DNA from: Pelagimonas sp050633425
GTDB taxonomy: Bacteria > Pseudomonadota > Alphaproteobacteria > Rhodobacterales > Rhodobacteraceae
Direction: 5' to 3'
NCBI RefSeq assembly: GCF_050633425.1
Contig: NZ_JBOEGM010000008.1
Coordinates: 478,232 to 542,231 of the forward strand
DNA: 64,000 nucleotides
Shown: positions 9,400 through 18,346 of the stretch, in pieces
How positions within the stretch are numbered: the first letter of the stretch is position 1
Layout of the letters: each line of letters opens with the position of its first letter
The notes under the pieces: model-generated
Database searches by the model: none
What the model saw: only the letters and a program-made list of their open reading frames with translations
Told to the model about the DNA's origin: nothing
Made by a program: the position numbers and the translations under genes

Positions 9400-9711
9400 T
9401 TAGGCTTCGTTTACGATCTGGCCTTTGGCTTCGATCAAAAACGCAGCGGCCGTGGCGCGGATTTCGTCTGCGGTCACATTGCCCAGATCGCCAACAACTT
9501 TGCGCACCACGTCTTCGTGGCCGGCTTCTTCGAAGTCAGATTTAACAACTTCGATCGCATAGGCTTCGGCCTCATCACCGGTTTTGCCAAGCTTTTCAGC
9601 CGCCCAAAGCCCCAACAGCTTGTTACAGCGTGCCTGTGCTTTGAAGTTCATTTCTTCGTCATGGGCGAATTTGTTTTCGAATGCGCTTTCGCGATCGTCA
9701 AAGGTGGTCAT
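9400..9711 (-). CDS. F1-ATPase inhibitor zeta subunit (DUF1476)
   Basis: A 103-residue all-helical protein of family DUF1476, starting MTTFDDRESAFENKFAHDEEM. In Paracoccus denitrificans this family is the zeta subunit that binds F1-ATPase and blocks ATP hydrolysis through its N-terminal part; the assignment here rests on that family knowledge. The length and the conserved ARCNKLLGLWAAEKLG segment fit. A strong AGGAGG lies 6 bases before the ATG. It is divergent from purC, a pairing seen in many alphaproteobacteria. Confidence 0.9.
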   Translation of the reverse strand: MTTFDDRESAFENKFAHDEEMNFKAQARCNKLLGLWAAEKLGKTGDEAEAYAIEVVKSDFEEAGHEDVVRKVVGDLGNVTADEIRATAAAFLIEAKGQIVNEA

Positions 9712-9930
9712 GGGATCATCCTCCTCATTGTCTTTGTCTGACAGATAGAAAAGCCCCTAGGAATTGTATAGGGGAAAATCGGGTGCGCGACTTTTTGCGC
9801 TGTAATATTAGTATCTACACAGCTATGCAGGCTGCCGCCTTGCGACAAGTCAAGCCTTGCAGTATGACCACCTCAACCAATCCACGCGCGCGATCCTGCG
9901 CGCGTTCTGTGTTTTTTGGAAAGGGCCCCG

Positions 9931-10692
9931 ATGGCACGGCGCAAAAAGATCTACGAAGGCAAAGCGAAAACTCTGTACGAAGGCCCCGAGCCGGGAACAA
10001 TCGTTCAGTATTTTAAGGATGACGCCACCGCCTTTAACGCAGAGAAAAAAGATGTGATCGAAGGCAAGGGGGTTCTGAACAACCTGCTGAGCGAACATTT
10101 TATGGTAGGTCTTGGCGCGGTTGGCGTTCCGACGCATTTCATCAAGCGTTTGAACATGCGCGAACAATTGGTCCGCAGCTGTGAGATCATTCCTCTGGAA
10201 GTGATTGTGCGCAACTATGCTGCTGGATCAATGACCAAGCGTTTGGGGATCGAAGAAGGCACCGCGATGCCGCGCCCGATTGTTGAATATTGTTATAAGG
10301 ACGACAAGCTGGGTGATCCGCTTGTCACCGAAGAGCACATCGCCGCCTTTGGATGGGCCAGCCAGCAGGATATGGATGACATCATTGCCTTGGCATTGCG
10401 GGTCAATGATTTCCTCTCTGGTCTGATGTATGGTGTCGGCATTCGCCTGATTGATTTCAAAATCGAAATTGGTCGCGTCTTTGATGGTGATTTCCAGCGC
10501 CTTGTTGTCGCCGATGAAATCAGCCCGGATAGCTGCCGTTTGTGGGATATCGAAACGGGTCAAAAGCTCGACAAAGATGTGTTCCGTCGCGATTTGGGAA
10601 GCTTGACCGACGCCTATACCGAAGTGGCCAATCGTCTTGGTGTGATGCCAAAGCAATCCACTCCGATGACCAAACCCACGTTGATCAACTGA
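9931..10692 (+). CDS. purC: SAICAR synthetase
   Basis: 253 residues joining aspartate to CAIR in purine synthesis with ATP use. It begins ARRKKIYEGKAKTLYEG, the nucleotide-binding strand of the family. It also has EVIVRNYAAGSMTKRLG and VADEISPDSCRLW, the metal and substrate signature. The ATG at 9931 has GGAAAGG at the right distance; an upstream in-frame codon would add five residues. purS and purQ follow on the same strand, but 4.8 kb downstream, because two protease genes sit in between. Confidence 0.97.
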   Translation: MARRKKIYEGKAKTLYEGPEPGTIVQYFKDDATAFNAEKKDVIEGKGVLNNLLSEHFMVGLGAVGVPTHFIKRLNMREQLVRSCEIIPLEVIVRNYAAGSMTKRLGIEEGTAMPRPIVEYCYKDDKLGDPLVTEEHIAAFGWASQQDMDDIIALALRVNDFLSGLMYGVGIRLIDFKIEIGRVFDGDFQRLVVADEISPDSCRLWDIETGQKLDKDVFRRDLGSLTDAYTEVANRLGVMPKQSTPMTKPTLIN

Positions 10693-10761
10693 TCTTTTCG
10701 CCAGTTTGGTAAAATTCAACGGCTTTGTTAGACTAAGCGCATTGAACCTGAGGAGGGTCCG

Positions 10762-12933
10762 ATGCGCTTTTTCTCTGTTTTGGCTTTTTTTATGGCTCTG
10801 TCGTCGCCCGTTTGTGCACAAGCCCCAGTGTCCAACTCCGAAGTCGGGCCGGAAGTTGGGCCAGAAGCTGGGCCGGAAGTTGGGCCGGAAGTTGGGCCAG
10901 AATATCTGCAAGAATACGACCCGGCGGATTTCGGCAAGATTGTCATAGCCCCGCGCCAATCCACCGGGAATTTGGTGTTTGAACAGGCCTTTGGATCGTA
11001 TCAGAACGAACCGGTCGCAACCTATTCTGAAAACAGTACCGCGCGGGTTTTGGGGCGTCCCATCGGTCGGCTTGACTTGCTCTCTGTCCAGGACCGTCTC
11101 GGGTTTTGCACGGCTTTTCTTGTTGATGCCAAGCATATCGTCACCAATCATCATTGCCTTCCACAAGAGGGGCCGGCGCGCGTCAAAGCTGCACAGCTTG
11201 TCATGGGATTTACCGATCAGGGGTTGGGCGAAGGTGCTGAAAAGTTTCAGGTTTTGATTGAACCGATCGAAAGTGATAAGGCGCTCGACTACGCAGTGCT
11301 CGAAGTTTTCGGGAACCCGTCGCAGAGGTTTGGCACGGTCACCTTGTCAGATGATGCCCCCGAAGACGGCAGCTTCCTCTGGATCATTGGCCATCCGCAT
11401 GGGTTGGCCCAGCATATCAGCCGCGAAGGCTGTGCGGCCTCTGATCCTGCGGTGTCTTCCGAAGGAAAGCTTGTCCACACATGTGACACCCTGCGCGGCA
11501 ATTCCGGCTCGCCGGTCTTTGATATCCATGCGCGCGCCGTCATTGGCCTGCATCACGCGGGCGATCGGCGGACCGGGTTCAACTATGCCATTCCGATGCG
11601 GCAGATCCTTGAACACAGCAAAGTATTACGCGCCGCTCTCCCCAAAGCCGAGCAAACAGCGGCCGCCCCGGTCATCGACACGGTTTGTGCGGCGCAATGG
11701 AACGAACTGTCCAAAACAAAATGTGCCGACCTAAAAGGCTTTGCCGCAAGCTGCGCGCTCCATCCCATGGCCAATGTTGCTAAAGAACTGGCCAAGCAAA
11801 TGTGCCAAATCGAAGATGAACAACGTCTGGTGCAAGAGCAAAAGCAAGAGTTGCGAAGGATCAGAGCCGCGATGCGCGAGCGCCAAAGTCAGGCCGAACG
11901 GCTGAAACTTGTGCTGGATAGCGTCAAAGATCGCACCGGAGACATCAGTCAATCCATCACCGAGCGCCTGTTTTCCAGTGACCAAATGGCGGTCAAAATG
12001 GTGTGGTTTGATGTTGAAGCGGACATCAGACCGCTGGAACGCGCGTTGTTTGACCAAGCCTTTGATGCGGAGGCACGCTTAAGGGACGTCAAATTTCTTG
12101 CACAAGACATGTCCTATTATGAAACGCCACATTTTCTCAAATACCATCCTGAAGAAATGGATGCGCTTTTGAAGACAGCCCGTGATCATTTGGCGGCCAT
12201 CGAGACGCAGTACGACAAGATTACAAAACCCTATTTTTACGCCAACTCAGAGGCAAACAAAGCCAAGTCTTTGACGCGCAGTTTGGAAGATGCGCGGGCC
12301 GTGGCCCTTGAATGGAGCGGGCTTCGCATTGCCGGGGCGCAACTGGATTTCACGTTTCTAAAGGCCCTGTCGGCGGAGTTGGATAAACTCCTGACGGACA
12401 TCACCGTTTTGACGCAGGATGTGCAGGCGCGTGATCAAAAACCGCGCTTTGTGCTCGGGAATCTTGAGTCGGCACAGTCCAACGTCATGTTTCTCCAAGA
12501 GCTTTTGCAATCTGGTGTTGCTGCCACGGAAAAGCAGCTGAGCGCAATGGAACGCGATTTTGACCTGATCACGTCGGTTACGTCTGACAAGGATATGGCC
12601 CAGATGATCCAAACTGTTGGCAATGGGGCGCAGATGACGCGAAACGAATTGCAGCGCGTCAGAAAACACATCGCAGACGCGCGCGCGGATTTGAACGAGG
12701 TCACGCGTGAATTAGACGCGGACGCAGGCGCGCTAAAAGACGGCTATCACGCAGACATCCTTCTCCGCCCGGAAAATTTTGACATCACCTTGTTGCCAAA
12801 ACTGCTGGCGAATGCGCCGTATTCTCGTGTCCAAAAGGAAGACATGCTGACCTATGCCCAAGAGGCATTGGCCCATCCCAGCACCCTTCCTGCGGTTCTA
12901 GAGGAGCTACGGCTCGCCCTCAGCCCGTATTGA
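10762..12933 (+). CDS. secreted trypsin-like serine protease with C-terminal coiled-coil domain
   Basis: 723 residues. A signal peptide (to about CAQA) is followed by five EVGP-type repeats. A chymotrypsin-fold domain comes next, with His131 in TNHHC, Asp176 in ALDYAVL and Ser248 in GNSGSP, so the triad looks intact. A short cysteine-rich linker (AAQWNELSKTKC ... CALHPMANVA) follows. From ~370 to the end the chain is helical and charged and looks like coiled coil. The protease domain and linker are shared with the next gene; the C-terminal module is not. The substrate is unknown. The ATG has GAGGAGG upstream. It lies between purC and purS. Confidence 0.85.
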   Translation: MRFFSVLAFFMALSSPVCAQAPVSNSEVGPEVGPEAGPEVGPEVGPEYLQEYDPADFGKIVIAPRQSTGNLVFEQAFGSYQNEPVATYSENSTARVLGRPIGRLDLLSVQDRLGFCTAFLVDAKHIVTNHHCLPQEGPARVKAAQLVMGFTDQGLGEGAEKFQVLIEPIESDKALDYAVLEVFGNPSQRFGTVTLSDDAPEDGSFLWIIGHPHGLAQHISREGCAASDPAVSSEGKLVHTCDTLRGNSGSPVFDIHARAVIGLHHAGDRRTGFNYAIPMRQILEHSKVLRAALPKAEQTAAAPVIDTVCAAQWNELSKTKCADLKGFAASCALHPMANVAKELAKQMCQIEDEQRLVQEQKQELRRIRAAMRERQSQAERLKLVLDSVKDRTGDISQSITERLFSSDQMAVKMVWFDVEADIRPLERALFDQAFDAEARLRDVKFLAQDMSYYETPHFLKYHPEEMDALLKTARDHLAAIETQYDKITKPYFYANSEANKAKSLTRSLEDARAVALEWSGLRIAGAQLDFTFLKALSAELDKLLTDITVLTQDVQARDQKPRFVLGNLESAQSNVMFLQELLQSGVAATEKQLSAMERDFDLITSVTSDKDMAQMIQTVGNGAQMTRNELQRVRKHIADARADLNEVTRELDADAGALKDGYHADILLRPENFDITLLPKLLANAPYSRVQKEDMLTYAQEALAHPSTLPAVLEELRLALSPY
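10840..10899 (+). repeat. five tandem 12-base units
   Basis: Five consecutive copies of a unit close to gaagttgggccg (10840, 10852, 10864, 10876, 10888). They encode an EVGP repeat directly after the signal peptide of the first protease. The differences between copies are single bases. Confidence 0.95.
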
Positions 12934-12940
12934 GACCGGG

Positions 12941-12976
12941 GAATTGATCAGGGTATTGATTGGGGTATTGATACTG
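12941..12976 (+). repeat. three degenerate tandem 12-base units between the protease genes
   Basis: Units gaattgatcagg, gtattgattggg and gtattgatactg follow one another in the spacer after the first protease gene. They share the unit length, not the sequence, of the repeat at 10840. Confidence 0.75.
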
Positions 12977-13079
12977 GGTTTGGCTCACATCCTGCACGAG
13001 GCATGGTATTCTTTACTTGGCGGAACCCAAGGCCACAGTCTAGGCTTGTGGCAACTTTTTGCTATCCGGGGACATTGCC

Positions 13080-15260
13080 ATGCGTCGTTTGATTTCTGCT
13101 ATCGCATTGATAACAAGTTCGACTGTTTTTGCTTCACAGGCTGTGGCTCAGGCCCCGGCTGAATTTGATCCCAACGATTTCGGGAAAATCGTCATTCAAC
13201 CCCGTCAGGTTGCCGGTGGTGGTGGCGGCGGGGGCAGTGGTTTTGTCCTGGAACAGGCCTTTGGGGATTACCAAAACGAGCCGATCATCGAATATGGTGA
13301 AAACAGTCCGGCGGTTCGCCTGGGGCGTCCGATTGGGCGGTTGGATATGCTGTTTCAAAACGGCAAGACCGGATTTTGCACGGCGTTTATCGTGGATGAC
13401 AAACATATCCTGACCAACCATCACTGTATTCCAGGAATGGATGGCGATCCGAGCGGGCAGGTCAGCGGTGTGCAGGCGGCGCAGTTTGTTGCCGGGTTTA
13501 TCAAGCCGGGCCGGGCCGAGGGCACTGACCGCTTTACCGTTTCGCCTCAGATCGTCGAAACAAACCGCGAGCTGGATTACACCGTGCTGCGGGTGTTCGG
13601 AAATCCGTCGACCAAATATGGCAAGCTGGAACTGGCGATGGCCGATCCTGAAGATGCCGAATTCCTGTGGATTATCGGCCACCCGCAGGGGCAATCCCAG
13701 CATATTTCGCGCGAAGGCTGTGCCGCAGCGACCCCCGCGATTTCCGAAGAGGGCAAGCTCGTCCATAGCTGCGATACACTGGGCGGCAATTCAGGCTCTC
13801 CGGTGATCCGTTTGAGCGACAAACGCGTGATTGGTCTGCACCATGCCGGCGACAACCGCACCGGGTTCAACATGGCGATCCCGATGACCCGCATCTTGCC
13901 GCAAAGTCAGGTTCTCAAAGCAGCCGTCGGGGCGCAAGCGGTTGCGGCCGCACCGGCTCCTGTGGCTCCGACACCGCCTAAAACGGCACCTGTCGCGGCC
14001 CCCGTGGCACAAGGCAGCGCGTGTTCAGCGCTTTGGAATGAGGCCAAGGCAGTCGGATGTGCTGGCTATGAAGCCTATGTCGCCGAATGTGGAAGCCACA
14101 CATTTGCGTCGATGGCGCGCCGGGTGATTGAGCGCGAATGCACGGTGCCCACTGTTGCGCCTGTCGAAAAAAGCGACGGCGCTGTGTTGACGGTCAAAGC
14201 CAATGGCGGCGGTGATTATTTTGAAATCGCCGATGCAATACAGGCCGCCGGTGAGGGTGCGCGGATCAATGTTTATCCGGGCCGCTATAGCAAAGGCCTT
14301 GATGTGACCCGGCCGGTAGAGGTGATTGGCGTTGGGGACAAATCAGACATCATTCTGGAAGTTGCAGACGATAACATTATCGAATGGACGGCCAGCGCAG
14401 GTCGGGTGTCTGGTTTGACCATGATCCAAGCCGGGGGCAAGTATTTCGGCATTCACCTCGCGGGTGGCTCGATGATCCTTGAAGACAATGACATCACCTC
14501 GCAAGGTCTTGGTATCATTGCAATTCGCGGCAATGAAGGCGGCACCATTCGGCGCAACACGATCCATGATGGTGTTCAGGGCGGCATATTTATCTTTGAA
14601 AAGGGCAAGGCCACAATCGAAGACAATTCGATTTCCGGCAATGGTCTTGCTGGGATCGAAGTCAAAGGAGGAGCAGCACCAATCGTACGTGGCAACACGC
14701 TGTTTGATGGCAAAGGGAGCGGCATTTTTGTCAACGAAGGCGGGACCGGCCGCTATGAAAACAACACGATCTACAACAATGCCTATGCCGGGATCGAAGT
14801 CAAAGGCGCTGCTGATCCGCTGATTACCAACAATATCGTGCGTAACGGGTTGCAAGGCGGTGTGATGATTTCCGACAAATCCACGGCGCGGATCGAAAGC
14901 AATACGATCTATGCCAATACCTTTGCCGGGCTTGAGATCAAATCAGGGGCCAATCCGGTGGTTTGGAACAACGTTTTGCGCGACGGTCAACAAAGTGCGG
15001 TCTATATCCACGAGGGCGGCAAAGGTGTGCTTGAGGAAAACAAGATCCACAATAATGCGTTTTACGGAATTTCGGTGCGCGACGACAGCCGCCCGATCAT
15101 CCGGGAAAACAGAATTTTCGACAATGTCTATGAAGCGATACGGATTCGGGCCGGGGCTTCGGGCACCTACGAAAACAATGACCTGAGCGGCAATACCGCC
15201 GGGGCCTTTCTGATCGAAGATGATGCCGGAGAGGTTCTGCGCATGGGCAACAAAGAATAA
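13080..15260 (+). CDS. secreted trypsin-like serine protease with C-terminal parallel beta-helix
   Basis: 726 residues. A signal peptide ends near VAQA. The text FDPNDFGKIVIQPRQ and a glycine run lead into a chymotrypsin-fold domain with His115 (TNHHC), Asp166 (ELDYTVL) and Ser238 (GNSGSP). Next come an Ala/Pro linker and the cysteine module SALWNEAKAVGC ... CGSHTFASMA. From ~370 to the end are repeated turns such as RRNTIHDGVQGGIFI and NNTIYNNAYAGIEV, a right-handed beta-helix of the NosD/CASH kind that usually binds carbohydrate. The N-terminal half is clearly paralogous to the upstream gene. The ATG at 13080 has CGGGGA upstream. Confidence 0.87.
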   Translation: MRRLISAIALITSSTVFASQAVAQAPAEFDPNDFGKIVIQPRQVAGGGGGGGSGFVLEQAFGDYQNEPIIEYGENSPAVRLGRPIGRLDMLFQNGKTGFCTAFIVDDKHILTNHHCIPGMDGDPSGQVSGVQAAQFVAGFIKPGRAEGTDRFTVSPQIVETNRELDYTVLRVFGNPSTKYGKLELAMADPEDAEFLWIIGHPQGQSQHISREGCAAATPAISEEGKLVHSCDTLGGNSGSPVIRLSDKRVIGLHHAGDNRTGFNMAIPMTRILPQSQVLKAAVGAQAVAAAPAPVAPTPPKTAPVAAPVAQGSACSALWNEAKAVGCAGYEAYVAECGSHTFASMARRVIERECTVPTVAPVEKSDGAVLTVKANGGGDYFEIADAIQAAGEGARINVYPGRYSKGLDVTRPVEVIGVGDKSDIILEVADDNIIEWTASAGRVSGLTMIQAGGKYFGIHLAGGSMILEDNDITSQGLGIIAIRGNEGGTIRRNTIHDGVQGGIFIFEKGKATIEDNSISGNGLAGIEVKGGAAPIVRGNTLFDGKGSGIFVNEGGTGRYENNTIYNNAYAGIEVKGAADPLITNNIVRNGLQGGVMISDKSTARIESNTIYANTFAGLEIKSGANPVVWNNVLRDGQQSAVYIHEGGKGVLEENKIHNNAFYGISVRDDSRPIIRENRIFDNVYEAIRIRAGASGTYENNDLSGNTAGAFLIEDDAGEVLRMGNKE

Positions 15261-15306
15261 GCCAATAGCGCGATCCAATCCAAAGGCGCACCCCTCTGTG
15301 CCCACC

Positions 15307-15335
15307 AACGCCCCGGCTCACAACCGGGGCGTTTT
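15307..15335 (+). terminator. Rho-independent terminator after the second protease gene
   Basis: Arms AACGCCCCGG and CCGGGGCGTT with a 7-base loop, followed by a T-rich tract. It separates the protease genes from purS. Confidence 0.9.
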
Positions 15336-15465
15336 GTGTTTTGCGCGTGTTTTTGTGCTTAATTCCCAAGAACAGCGGCCAGAGGGCTTGCAATTCCCGG
15401 CGCAATCGGGTTCCTCCGCAGCCAAACAGCGACGACTGTATTAGACGTCAATCAGGAGGACGATC

Positions 15466-15696
15466 ATGAAGGTTCGGGTGCATGTGATGCTCAAGCAAGG
15501 TGTTCTTGATCCACAAGGTGAGGCCGTGCGCCACGCGCTTGGGGCTCTGGGGTTTGAAGGTGTATCTTCGGTCCGTCAGGGTAAAGTGATCGAGATGGAT
15601 CTGGCCGACGGCACCTCTGAGGCCACAATTGGAGAGATGTGTGAAAAGCTGCTCGCCAATACCGTGATCGAAAGCTACCGGATCGAAGCGCTGTAG
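15466..15696 (+). CDS. purS: phosphoribosylformylglycinamidine synthase subunit PurS
   Basis: 76 residues, the usual PurS size. The sequence runs MKVRVHVMLKQGVLDPQGEAV, then VRQGKVIEMDL and CEKLLANTVIESYRIE, the ferredoxin-like fold that bridges PurL and PurQ in the three-part FGAM synthase. AGGAGG stands 7 bases before the ATG. purQ follows after 164 bases; purL is not in the window. Confidence 0.96.
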   Translation: MKVRVHVMLKQGVLDPQGEAVRHALGALGFEGVSSVRQGKVIEMDLADGTSEATIGEMCEKLLANTVIESYRIEAL

Positions 15697-15726
15697 GTCA
15701 GCCTTCGACACGACGATGTGAGTGTC

Positions 15727-15751
15727 TTGGGCGCGCAAATACTGCGCCCAA
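15727..15751 (+). other. inverted repeat between purS and purQ
   Basis: Arms TTGGGCGC and GCGCCCAA with a 9-base loop in the 164-base purS-purQ spacer. No T-tract follows, so it is more likely an mRNA processing or attenuation hairpin than a terminator. Confidence 0.5.
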
Positions 15752-15812
15752 ATGACCGCCAAACGAACCCGCCCTTGATCCGATCCCAACTCATGGGTAG
15801 GCACGGGCCACA

Positions 15813-15836
15813 CCCAGATTTCGACCCAGATTTCGA
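15813..15836 (+). repeat. perfect 12-base tandem duplication before purQ
   Basis: The unit cccagatttcga occurs twice back to back, 25 bases upstream of the purQ start. It is the same unit length as the repeats at 10840, 12941 and 35703. Confidence 0.85.
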
Positions 15837-15860
15837 TCACATTTCGACAGGAGCCAGCCC

Positions 15861-16526
15861 ATGAAAGCCGCCGTCATTGTCTTTCCCGGATCCAACTGCG
15901 ACCGCGACATGGCCGTTGCCTATGAACAGGCCGGTTTTGAAGTTGAGATGGTCTGGCACAAAGAGACCACCTTGCCATCGGGCATTGATATGGTCGGTGT
16001 TCCGGGCGGTTTCTCGTTTGGCGATTACCTGCGTTGTGGCGCGATTGCGGCCAATGCGCCGATTGTTCGCGATGTAAAAGCCTTTGCCGATAAGGGCGGG
16101 TATGTCTTGGGTGTCTGTAACGGTTTTCAGGTGTTGACCGAAACCGGATTGCTGCCGGGCGCATTGTTGCGCAACGCTGAGCTGAAATACATCTGCCGTA
16201 CCATTGGTCTCAAGGTTGACGGTCAGAGCGTCTTTACCCAAGGCTATGAGCAGGGCGAAGAGATCGCGCTTCCGATTGCGCATCACGACGGCAACTATCA
16301 CGCAGACGATGCGACGCTGGACATGCTGGAAGCCGATGGCCGGGTTGCGTTCCGCTACACCGACAATCCGAACGGATCGGCGCGCGACATTGCCGGGATC
16401 GTTTCCGCCAATCGTCGGGTGCTTGGCATGATGCCTCATCCCGAACGTGCGTCAGAAGCCGCTCATGGCAACCAAGATGGTGCGCGCCTTTTCGCCAATT
16501 TGACCGAATTGCTCGCCAACGCCTAA
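15861..16526 (+). CDS. purQ: phosphoribosylformylglycinamidine synthase glutaminase subunit PurQ
   Basis: 221 residues of the class I glutamine amidotransferase type that supplies ammonia to PurL. It starts KAAVIVFPGSNCDRDMA. The nucleophilic Cys is in VLGVCNGFQVL, and MMPHPERASE carries the catalytic His and Glu. The ATG follows AGGAGCC. It lies in the same direction as purC and purS. Confidence 0.97.
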   Translation: MKAAVIVFPGSNCDRDMAVAYEQAGFEVEMVWHKETTLPSGIDMVGVPGGFSFGDYLRCGAIAANAPIVRDVKAFADKGGYVLGVCNGFQVLTETGLLPGALLRNAELKYICRTIGLKVDGQSVFTQGYEQGEEIALPIAHHDGNYHADDATLDMLEADGRVAFRYTDNPNGSARDIAGIVSANRRVLGMMPHPERASEAAHGNQDGARLFANLTELLANA

Positions 16527-16572
16527 ACACCATGGCTTGAGACTGGGGCAGGGCGCGCGTATCCTGCCTGAT

Positions 16573-18339
16573 ATGTCAGTGACATCCACCACAACCTCTG
16601 CGCGCCCTCGGCGCTCTGGCCCTTTGTCGGGGCGCGTCCGTTGGGCGTTGCTCTTGCTTGTAGTGGTCGCTGTTGTGACCGTGTGGTTTACCAACCGCCT
16701 GCTGACTCAGCGCTTTACAGAAACCACCCAAAACCGTGCCGAACTGCGGCTGGCGCTTTATTCTGGCAACCTGATTTCAGAGCTGCGCCGCAACGCCATT
16801 GTGCCCCAGCTGTTGGCCCGTGACCCGGCGTTGATTGGCGCTCTGAACTCTGGTGAATACACCCAAAGCTCGCAGCGTTTGATCTCCTTTGTTGATGAAA
16901 TCGGGGCCGAGTCTCTGATGCTGATGGATCGTGACGGGCGGACCGTCGCTGCAACTGACCGCAGCCGTCTGGGCGAAAATCATCGCCAAGATGGCTATTT
17001 CGTTGATGCGATCCGCTCAAATGCAACCGTCTTTACCACCAATGAGCGTGAAGCCGGCGGCTACAGTTTCACCTATTCCCGCCAGGTCGAAAGCGGCAAT
17101 GAAACCGTCGGCGTGATCATGATCGAAGTCGATCTGGCCAAGTTTGAACGCGCCTGGGCCGGCATTTCCGATGCTGTTTTTGTGACCAATTCCGAAAGCA
17201 CGATTATTCTGGCCACAGAACCGCGTTGGCGCGGCCTCACACCTGAGGTCGCTCTTGAACGTCAACCGGCGGATAGCGCCATTGAACGCGCCATTCAGGT
17301 GACAACGGATTGGACCGCCAAAGAGGCCGACGCCTATCTCAGGGGCGAAGCTGTGATGCGCATTGACGGCCGCATTCCGTTTCGCGGTTGGACTTTGACG
17401 ACATTCACAACCTATGCCTCGGTGCGTGAACGGGTAAACGCATTTTTAGCGATTGAAATCATGGGGTTCGCCATTTTGGCCGCTCTGGTATTTTATGCAT
17501 TGTCGCGTAAAACAGCCGTACGTATGGCGCTGTTTCAACGCGAATCCGCAGAGCTGCGCGCCCTAAACGCCCGCCTCCAGCGTGAGATTTCTGAACGGGA
17601 AAAAGTGCAAAAGAACCTCGCTGTGGCCGAGCAATCCTTGGCGCAAAGCTCAAAACTTGCGGCCTTGGGGGAAATGTCCGCGGCCGTAAGTCATGAGCTG
17701 AACCAACCGCTGGCTGCGATGAAAACCTATCTGGCTGGCGCACGGCTTTTGCTGCGCCGAAATCGCCCGGACGAAGCCCTTAGCGCCTTTCATCGCATTG
17801 ACGATCTGATCGAACGCATGGGGGCGATCACCAAACAGCTGAAATCCTATGCGCGCAAAGGCCAGGAAACCTTTAGCCCGGTCGATATGGGCGCGGCCTT
17901 GGGCAGTGCCATGTCGATGATGGAACCGCAGCTCAAGGTGCGCCGTGTGCGTATTTCGCGCATCCTGCCGGATAATCCGGTTTTGGTGATGGGGGATCGG
18001 ATGCGCATTGAGCAGGTTTTGGTCAACCTCTTGCGCAATGCCCTTGATGCCACCAAATCAGTAGATGACCCCAAGGTGGACATCATTTTGGCGGCCGGGG
18101 AAACGGCGACGCTGAGCGTGCGCGACAACGGCCACGGGATCGAAGATTTGGATGCTCTGTTTGAGCCATTCTATACGACCAAACAGCCCGGTGATGGGGT
18201 TGGTCTTGGGTTGGCGATTTCCTCGGGGATCGTCTCGGAATTGGGGGGTCGTTTGACCGCTCGCAACGGTGAAAACGGAGGCGCGGTGTTCGAAATGCAG
18301 CTTCCGGTTCTAAATGAAAATTCGCAGGCAGCGGAGTAA
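16573..18339 (+). CDS. dctB: DctB-type sensor histidine kinase
   Basis: 588 residues. A first membrane helix (near 20-45) and a second (near 300) flank a ~250-residue periplasmic double-PAS (dCACHE) sensor, the layout of the C4-dicarboxylate sensor DctB. A cytoplasmic coiled coil leads to a HisKA domain with phospho-acceptor His in AVSHELNQPLAAMKTYL. The ATPase domain carries NLLRNALDA, RDNGHGIEDL and GVGLGLAISSG. The ATG at 16573 starts a polar cytoplasmic tail; ribosome-site support is weak. The partner dctD follows 7 bases later. No dctPQM transporter is visible, so the sensed ligand is inferred from family only. Confidence 0.88.
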   Translation: MSVTSTTTSARPRRSGPLSGRVRWALLLLVVVAVVTVWFTNRLLTQRFTETTQNRAELRLALYSGNLISELRRNAIVPQLLARDPALIGALNSGEYTQSSQRLISFVDEIGAESLMLMDRDGRTVAATDRSRLGENHRQDGYFVDAIRSNATVFTTNEREAGGYSFTYSRQVESGNETVGVIMIEVDLAKFERAWAGISDAVFVTNSESTIILATEPRWRGLTPEVALERQPADSAIERAIQVTTDWTAKEADAYLRGEAVMRIDGRIPFRGWTLTTFTTYASVRERVNAFLAIEIMGFAILAALVFYALSRKTAVRMALFQRESAELRALNARLQREISEREKVQKNLAVAEQSLAQSSKLAALGEMSAAVSHELNQPLAAMKTYLAGARLLLRRNRPDEALSAFHRIDDLIERMGAITKQLKSYARKGQETFSPVDMGAALGSAMSMMEPQLKVRRVRISRILPDNPVLVMGDRMRIEQVLVNLLRNALDATKSVDDPKVDIILAAGETATLSVRDNGHGIEDLDALFEPFYTTKQPGDGVGLGLAISSGIVSELGGRLTARNGENGGAVFEMQLPVLNENSQAAE

Positions 18340-18346
18340 GGGTATC

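Noticed and set aside
13134..13766. Long minus-strand open frame opposite the second protease
   Set aside because: It lies entirely in the shadow of a well-supported protease gene and has no family features.
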